This document shows, piece by piece, positions 1 to 64,000 of a stretch of 64,000 bases of DNA (positions are counted from its first letter, which is position 1; each line of letters opens with the position of its first letter). Source of the DNA: Amorphochlora amoebiformis (Eukaryota > Cercozoa > Chlorarachniophyceae); contig BAAHQB010000017.1 of the NCBI GenBank assembly GCA_054601695.1, positions 186,001-250,000 on the forward strand, written 5' to 3'. The notes under the pieces are model-generated. The model searched no databases. It was not told the origin of the DNA and was given only the letters and a program-made list of their open reading frames with translations. The translations under genes were made by a program, and so were the position numbers.

Positions 1-86
1 ATATGTATATATACATCCACTAATACAATATATATGTATATAAGTGTACTGTATTATATGTGTATGTGTATGTGTATGTATGTATT

Positions 87-159
<73 letters not shown>

Positions 160-169
<10 letters not shown>

Positions 170-440
170 AAACCTGAGATAGGACTGTAGAAACAGGCTG
201 AGAGTTATTATCTATACATATACATTGTAATATGCAAATATATCTTCTCTAAATATGTAAATATATATATATATATATATATATAATATACAGATACATA
301 ATAAACCTGAGATAGTACTGTAGAACCAGGCTGAGAGTTATTATCTATACATATACATTGTAATATGTAAATATATCTACTCTAAATATATACATATATA
401 TATATGTATATGTATATATATATATAATATACAGATATAC
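160..440 (-). repeat. donor-side copies of codA exon 21
   Basis: Two copies (about 160-240 and 300-360) of the end of exon 21 (ending TCTCAG) plus following intron lie downstream of the true exon on the transcript, each separated by (TA)n. Confidence 0.75.
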
Positions 441-14761
<14,321 letters not shown>

Positions 14762-14893
14762 GCGGCTGTCTTTAGTGTGACGTGGCCCGTCATCACGTCA
14801 ACACGTGTCTGATATAGTGATATCTAAATGACGTGACCGAGGGCTGTGTCACAATTTTGGACACGTGTTTTCGCTCTCGCGCATATCGTGACC
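14762..14893. promoter_or_regulatory. divergent promoter between cytosine deaminase and RBR ligase
   Basis: A 132-bp gap between head-to-head starts at 14761 (minus) and 14894 (plus). It has no (TA)n, unlike nearly all flanking DNA. ACGT-core elements repeat: TGACGTGG at 14778, CATCACGTCA at 14791, ACACGTGT at 14801, ATGACGTGACC at 14829 and ACACGTGT at 14861. Such G-box/CRE-like words are typical bZIP or bHLH targets, so a shared bidirectional promoter is a reasonable inference. The plus-strand start is less certain than the minus one. Confidence 0.5.
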
Positions 14894-35190
<20,297 letters not shown>

Positions 35191-35328
35191 CCCCCCCTCC
35201 CGTTCTCTCCTGACATTTAACAACCTTCCCCCCCCCCTCCCCCCCCCCCTTAACTCGCTCTCGTAACATAACCCTATCTTACTCTCCTGACAAAACCCCT
35301 CTCTTGCTGTCCTGAGAGTAACTCCTTA

Positions 35329-35475
35329 ATGTTTAGGACACTTCAACAGTTATCGAGAGCTCTGGCAGTTGTGTTTTTGCTGACTGTTCCGTCAAAGTTC
35401 CCGGAAATTTCTGGAATATTCGCTAAGCCTGTGCAGGAAAGTCGGTTACGGGCGAGAGAGAGAGAGAGACGGATA
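35329..35475 (+). other. unassigned ORF start with hydrophobic leader
   Basis: ATG at 35329 opens MFRTLQQLSRALAVVFLLTV, then about 28 more residues before a GAGAGA tract and (TA)n. The leader looks like a signal peptide or anchor. It could be an upstream first exon of the membrane-protein gene (a phase-1 GTCGGT donor after CAGGAAA would join GA TGG at 35832) or chance. Confidence 0.25.
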
Positions 35476-35581
35476 TATATATATATATATATCTATATAT
35501 ACATAAATATATATATACATATACATAAATATATATACACATACATATATATATGTACTACGTATGCGCATATATAAAAAT

Positions 35582-35734
<153 letters not shown>

Positions 35735-35758
35735 ATATGTATATATGATATATATGTA

Positions 35759-35806
<48 letters not shown>

Positions 35807-35824
35807 ATGTATGTATATGTATAT

Positions 35825-53122
<17,298 letters not shown>

Positions 53123-54263
53123 ATGCGGATTACTTGTTTGGCACTGGCTATGTTCTAGTCTAGTATGTGTCAATGATTAGAATTAAGTTATATGTATATC
53201 CATGATTTATGATATTGAAGCTTCTATCAGATGTGTGTATTTAGATTCTTCTAGTTCCTTTTCGATCTTATAGTCACTTGATAGTAGCCTCATGCATCAT
53301 GCATAGATGATCCACCACCGGCATTAACTAGATTATAACTAGATTAATGTAATCATTACTAGATTACTGTAACTAAGCGTTATTTACATCACTGGTGCTA
53401 GAGGTGTTCGTATATGGCCGATTTATACAGATATGTACTAGATACATATATATATCGTACTATCATATTAGTGTATTATACCAGGCATTTCATTGAAGTT
53501 GAGTTTGTGACAACTGATACATTTAAACTTACATTGGCGACACGATCGACAAGTGTTGTGCAATTTCTACAACAGAGTTGATCAACAATTATTCAAGTCT
53601 AGAGGAACACAAAATGGTACTAGACTACAATACTCAGGCTACTTGTAGCCCAAAAAAAAAACAAACACCAGAAGGATACACTTAGAAATTCACTTTCTGG
53701 CTGTCGCCATTTGGAGAGAGATATATGCGAACAACGATTTTTTCACATTCTAATTTCTCTTTTTGTTCTGATGTACGCAAATATCTCATCGTAACTTACA
53801 CTCGACGCCGTTTACAATTCTACTATATATATATATTTCACTCTCTAGTATACTCACATCCACGTTTTTTTCTTCACATTTAAATTTTAATTATCCATCA
53901 AAATTGATGACTTCACAAAAAATTTCTTTCCAAAAAAAGTAACGTTGGAAATAGAGAAATAATAAGAGGTGAGTAGAATTGAAAATCGCAATAAAATCAC
54001 TATAACTGGTAAAAAAAAATAACTAGAATTTCCACCACACCGGAAAATAAGAAGGGTACTCCGACAACAATCTACAGGTTTCAGAGAACTTTTTCCGCAC
54101 TCTCGAATTTTTAGTGTACTGAGAGTACGAAGGACAAATCGACTCAAATTTTTAACACTAGCGCGACCCGAGGCGAACCCCTACCCCTACACCATGATGT
54201 AAGATATCTAGAGGCCCAATTATCCCCTCTTATTTTAAAAAAGTCGCAACAATAAGTGACACC
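53123..54263. other. convergent intergenic region
   Basis: About 1.1 kb of AT-rich, mostly unique sequence between the stops of the membrane protein and the intronless ORF. Short homopolymer A/T runs; a minus-strand open frame of 86 codons (53887-54147) has no visible coding features. Probably 3'UTRs. Confidence 0.5.
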
Positions 54264-55391
54264 TTAGACCTTCTGTCGCTTGCTTGTGTGTTGTTCTCTT
54301 GTCCCCATTGAGAAGAGTCCGAGCAACAACTTGGCGTCCTCCTGTACTTTATCACGTAGCCGCTTGCGCTGCATTTCTGTCCTGTCGCGTCGAGCCTTTA
54401 GTTGATCCATCGGGGGGACGGTAGGCGGGAAGAAAATATTGCGCGCCACACACTCATCGGTCGTGATTTGGAGATTAAGTTGTAGGGCCTTTACCCTCGG
54501 ACGAAACTCCCTGATCCTTTTCAACGAGCCCACCAGCATAACCTCTTTCACCGTTGTCGGAATTCCAGCGACACCTCGACGCGTGCATACCATGACTTCG
54601 GCTTGGTTTGGGCGTGCGAAGCTGAGAATCACAGGGGCGCGCGCCAGAGACGGCTTGCTACCGTCGCGCTCAAACTTGAGAATGATCCATCCCGCGCAGA
54701 CCCATCCTGTGTACTGGTCTAGCTTCTTTTGCTCAAAGTCCAAGAGGACGGAAGGCTTGCCGATGCGACGCATCATGTTGGTGCCACGGTGCGAGAGGAC
54801 ACGACCGAAAACTGCCATGGAGTTTGAGGCGGCCGCCTTGACCTCATCGACCGTCACGCGCTCGACGCCAGCCGTGGGAACAAGTGCGGCTGTCTTGAGA
54901 GCCTCTGCTACTCCGGATTTCGGACCTTCGTAATTGTTCTGATCTTCCGAGAAGGCCGACGGCGCTGGGGACAGCAACAGAACCCGTTTACGTCTGCGAG
55001 TTGCACTTTTCTGCGACGCATGGACCCTCCTCTTGCATTCAGCGGGTCGCACAGTTTCACGGGGTCTGGGGCGAGGTGGCAAAGGGGCAGCGGCACTCCG
55101 TTTCTCATTTCCCGCGTTCTTCAGGTGGGTATCCTGTCTGATCAGGACCTTATCATCCAGAAAGCCAAGTTTTCTCGAGACATTTTGCATCGGAGCTTTC
55201 GTCGGACACTGGTGTGGGGATAAGAATCCCTCAGGGTGGGATCTTACAGCATCTTGCATGTTGGTTTCTGGCCAGGGGTTTTGGGGTAGGCACAGGCGAC
55301 GGAACGTCAGAAAGTGGTGTGCCCAGGAACGAACCGCGGAGCGTGGTGGCATAAACACAGGGGCTCTTGGGCCTAAGTCACTACCCCCCAC
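54264..55391 (-). CDS. intronless hypothetical protein, 375 aa
   Basis: One uninterrupted frame from ATG 55391 to stop at 54264. It is GC-rich and free of (TA)n, in sharp contrast with neighbouring genes whose exons average 65 nt. The N-terminal third is Pro/Arg-rich with basic clusters (CKRRVHASQKSATRRRKR). The middle (about 170-320) looks globular, with GWVCAGWIILKFERDG and EVMLVGSLKRIREFRPR. The C-terminus is a charged helix (KARRDRTEMQRKRLRDK) ending in basic SKRQKV, suggesting nuclear or nucleic-acid association. I do not recognise the family. It is convergent with the membrane-protein gene. Lack of introns and different composition suggest a mobile element, a virus-derived or retroposed gene, or lateral transfer. 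No terminal repeats were found. Confidence 0.6.
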   Translation of the reverse strand: MGGSDLGPRAPVFMPPRSAVRSWAHHFLTFRRLCLPQNPWPETNMQDAVRSHPEGFLSPHQCPTKAPMQNVSRKLGFLDDKVLIRQDTHLKNAGNEKRSAAAPLPPRPRPRETVRPAECKRRVHASQKSATRRRKRVLLLSPAPSAFSEDQNNYEGPKSGVAEALKTAALVPTAGVERVTVDEVKAAASNSMAVFGRVLSHRGTNMMRRIGKPSVLLDFEQKKLDQYTGWVCAGWIILKFERDGSKPSLARAPVILSFARPNQAEVMVCTRRGVAGIPTTVKEVMLVGSLKRIREFRPRVKALQLNLQITTDECVARNIFFPPTVPPMDQLKARRDRTEMQRKRLRDKVQEDAKLLLGLFSMGTREQHTSKRQKV

Positions 55392-55990
55392 TAGGGCCCC
55401 CAGCTCTTTTCTTTTGTTGTGTAAAATTCGGTAACTTCACCTAATATTCTTTTACATCGAGAGAATTACTAGAGGGTTATTAAAATTGATTTTACCTAAT
55501 TTCAGACAAATACAAGAATTGTACCCGGCTTGTTATGCACAACGGGGATAAGTAAAATCGGGTCTACGCAGCCTGGTGCATACCACCTTCGGAACGGAAA
55601 ATTGCAACCCCGTAGGCGATTTGTCGAAAGGATCACCTTCTCGGCGCAATCCTCTTGGATTTGCTTCGTAGTTCGGCCCGATGAGGTTGCCCAATGAGGT
55701 TTCCTAGTGTATGGGTTCCGGTGTATATTCGTTCCTGGTAGCGAGGGCGGGTTCGGAGTCAGCGTCTGTGCTTTGTAGCGGCTGTGCATGTGATTGTAGC
55801 GTCTGTGTGAGTGATTGTGCGTTGTGAGGAGTTAGTGATGGGAAGTTGTTTATTTGTCAAAGTTGTTTTTCGTCAGAAATGTGCTCGTTGTGTGTATGAA
55901 TGCTTGGTATGGGGTGTAGTATTGCATTGTAAATAGAATGCATGTGAGTACGAAAAGTATGTACAATGTAGTATGTAGTGACATATATAT
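55392..55990. other. upstream region of the intronless ORF
   Basis: About 600 bp without (TA)n. A 95-codon minus-strand frame (55502-55789) has basic, Pro-rich sequence but no recognisable domain. TGTGAGTGATTGTGCGTTGT-type GT-rich sequence follows. Could hold promoter and 5'UTR. Confidence 0.4.
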
Positions 55991-56580
<590 letters not shown>

Positions 56581-56584
<4 letters not shown>

Positions 56585-56838
56585 AGCGCAGTGGCATAGT
56601 AGATGGTAGTCCAGAGTTCGATTCAAGTCCGTTTGGGTTGTGACGAATGATTAAAGATAACTTCTTGCGGTAGTCGGATACTTACTTCCTCCGGAACCGT
56701 ATGGGTTCCGAGAAATATTCTAGGTTCCGACTTTTGTGCTACTAAATTTACTCGGTGTACTCTGAGGAACTGACGGTAGTCTAGCCAGCCGTCGCGTAGT
56801 TTACTAGCTGTAGGTTCCGCGCTAGCTCTACATGCTGT

Positions 56839-56840
<2 letters not shown>
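56581..56840 (+). mobile_element. tRNA-derived SINE-like element
   Basis: Begins TGTTAGCGCAGTGGCATAGT (A-box fit TRGCNNAGYNGG) and has GAGTTCGATTCAAGTCC (B-box fit GTTCGANNC) about 35 bp later, i.e. a compact Pol III promoter. It is not a foldable tRNA that I can complete. Followed by about 200 bp of unique body. Confidence 0.55.
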
Positions 56841-56902
<62 letters not shown>

Positions 56903-56946
56903 ATATATATATAATATATACAAATATATGTTTATACATACATATA

Positions 56947-56985
<39 letters not shown>

Positions 56986-57338
56986 TATACATACATATAT
57001 ATATATATATATACATACATACATACATATGTATATATATACATATATATATATACATATATAATAAAATATATATATCATCGGTATATGTATATTTACA
57101 TATACAATACATCTAAGTATATATAAATACATATATAATGTATTATATACACATATGTGTGTATACACACACATATTGTACAGATACTACAATATTATAC
57201 ACACACACACATTACATATATATATATATATATATATGTATATTATATATATATATATATATACGTATATATATATAAAATTAAATTATTATATAATATA
57301 TATATATATAATATATATATATTATATTTCTTTCTTTC

Positions 57339-57390
<52 letters not shown>

Positions 57391-57402
57391 ATATATATTA
57401 TA

Positions 57403-57436
<34 letters not shown>

Positions 57437-57623
57437 ACAAAACAGTGGATCAACCTATCCACATAAATACCAATGCTTGTAACTAATGGTCATTTTTATT
57501 TCAACGGGGGTTAGATTGGGATCATGCCCCCAATCTACTGTTACTAATAACTTACTATTACTATTTATGACTCAGAGGAGCTTGGTACCTTTACTCTTGG
57601 AGTGTGTAATATTATATAAATGA

Positions 57624-57669
<46 letters not shown>

Positions 57670-57807
57670 TATATATATATATATATATACATATATACAT
57701 ATATATATAAATATATTATTGGTATTATTATGACATAGAAACTTTACACTACGAGCATATAATATTATATAAACAAATTTATACATGTATTTGTTTTTTT
57801 TTTTATG

Positions 57808-57842
<35 letters not shown>

Positions 57843-57894
57843 ATATATATATGTGTGCGTGTTTGTGTGTGTGTGTAATATTACACACACACAC

Positions 57895-57988
<94 letters not shown>

Positions 57989-58110
57989 ATTATATATATT
58001 TATATATATATATATATATATATAAATATATACATATATAAATACATATATATACACATATATACGTACACATATATAATTATATAATATTATATTTATA
58101 TAATTTACAT
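56841..58110. repeat. (TA)n with a 160-bp unique island
   Basis: TA and CA/TG microsatellite. Island at 57435-57610 contains an 8-bp inverted repeat (AGATTGGG/CCCAATCT) and no clear exon. Confidence 0.6.
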
Positions 58111-58187
58111 ATGTATACAAATTGAGAAGATAATCATCACCAGATTTCGTTCCGGGGGCATCGGAGTCCCGAATAATTAATTTAAAA

Positions 58188-58204
<17 letters not shown>
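57981..58204 (-). other. possible divergent first exon, conflicts with ankyrin gene start
   Basis: Minus-strand ATG at 58204 opens [20 protein letters not shown] and reads to LLN before a GTATAC donor near 58112; the remainder toward 57981 is (TA)n. It looks protein-like, but its ATG overlaps the plus-strand ATG at 58188, so at least one start is wrong. I found no convincing second exon. Confidence 0.2.
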
Positions 58205-63522
<5,318 letters not shown>

Positions 63523-64000
63523 GTTAGGGTTAGGGTTAAGGTTTTGGCTTAGGGTTAGGGTTAGGGTTGGCATTTGGGTTAGGGTTAGGGTTAGGGTTAG
63601 GGTTAGGGTTAGAGTTAGGGTTAGAGTTAGGGTTCTGTTTTTGTGAATAACAGAATGTGGTAAGGTCTAAAGTTCGAAGGTTAGGTTTACGGTTAGGGTT
63701 AGGGTTCGTTTTAGGGCTAGGGTTAGGGTTAGGGTTAGGGCTAAGGCTAGGGTTAGGGTTAGGGTTAGGGTAGGCTGAACCCTAATCCAAACCCTAACCT
63801 CTAACGCTGAAGTCCCGACCAAACCCTAAACCTAATCATAGTACTAACCCTGCCCGAACCTAACCCTAACCCTAATCCTAACCCTACAACCCTAACCGTA
63901 ACCCTAACCCTAGCCCTAACCCTAACCGTGGAGGAGTCAATGGTCCCCTGACCAAGACCCTAGCCCTAATCTGACCCTATCTCTAACCCTAACCCTAACC
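63523..64000 (+). repeat. TTAGGG array turning into CCCTAA array
   Basis: TTAGGG units to about 63775, then abrupt inversion to CCCTAA to the window end. The inversion means this is not a simple chromosome end. Confidence 0.9.

Noticed and set aside
56581-56655. Functional tRNA gene
   Set aside because: A and B boxes are present but no closing acceptor stem or plausible anticodon arm could be formed; better read as a SINE head.
63777-64000. True chromosome end
   Set aside because: Repeat orientation flips at 63776, and the ankyrin gene has no stop, so it should continue beyond the window.

Overview
The window reads as nuclear DNA of an unidentified, extremely intron-rich eukaryote, probably a protist. 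Most of it is (TA)n microsatellite, with telomere-type CCCTAA/TTAGGG arrays and polypurine/polypyrimidine tracts in between. Almost all long open frames are read-through of (TA)n, (GA)n or CCCTAA and are not genes. The real coding sequence is broken into exons of about 17 to 350 nt (typically 40 to 100), joined by GT-AG introns that usually begin GTATAT or GTAACC and end TATAG or CAG. I rebuilt genes by hand from intron phase, splice motifs and family motifs; exon edges are predictions.

Layout. (1) 441-14761, minus strand: a bacterial-type (CodA family) cytosine deaminase in 21 exons, 448 codons seen, with the last few codons off the left edge. All six metal/active-site residues are present and there is a possible mitochondrial presequence. 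(2) 14762-14893: a 132-bp divergent promoter with ACGT-core motifs. (3) 14894-35190, plus strand: an RBR (RING1-IBR-RING2) E3 ubiquitin ligase with an upstream UBA domain and a SAM-like segment, about 26 exons and 593 aa. All 24 expected zinc ligands and the catalytic cysteine can be placed. (4) 35825-53122, plus strand: a polytopic membrane protein of 437 aa in 21 exons, family not recognised. (5) 54264-55391, minus strand: an intronless, GC-rich 375-codon ORF that does not look like its neighbours. (6) 58188 to past 63522, plus strand: an ankyrin-repeat protein whose introns are partly pure telomeric repeat. SINE-like elements with tRNA-type promoter boxes lie near 42.9, 50.8 and 56.6 kb.

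Two features stand out. First, many introns hold tandem arrays in which one end of the neighbouring exon, with its splice site, is copied 2 to 16 times together with a (TA)n tract. This decoy-exon pattern recurs in all three large genes and, in weaker form, in the ankyrin gene. Second, several introns are made of telomeric repeat, with the 5' splice site (GTAACCC) and the 3' splice site (CCCTAG or CCCTAACAG) supplied by the repeat itself. The genes do not form an obvious pathway; the deaminase and the ubiquitin ligase probably share one divergent promoter.
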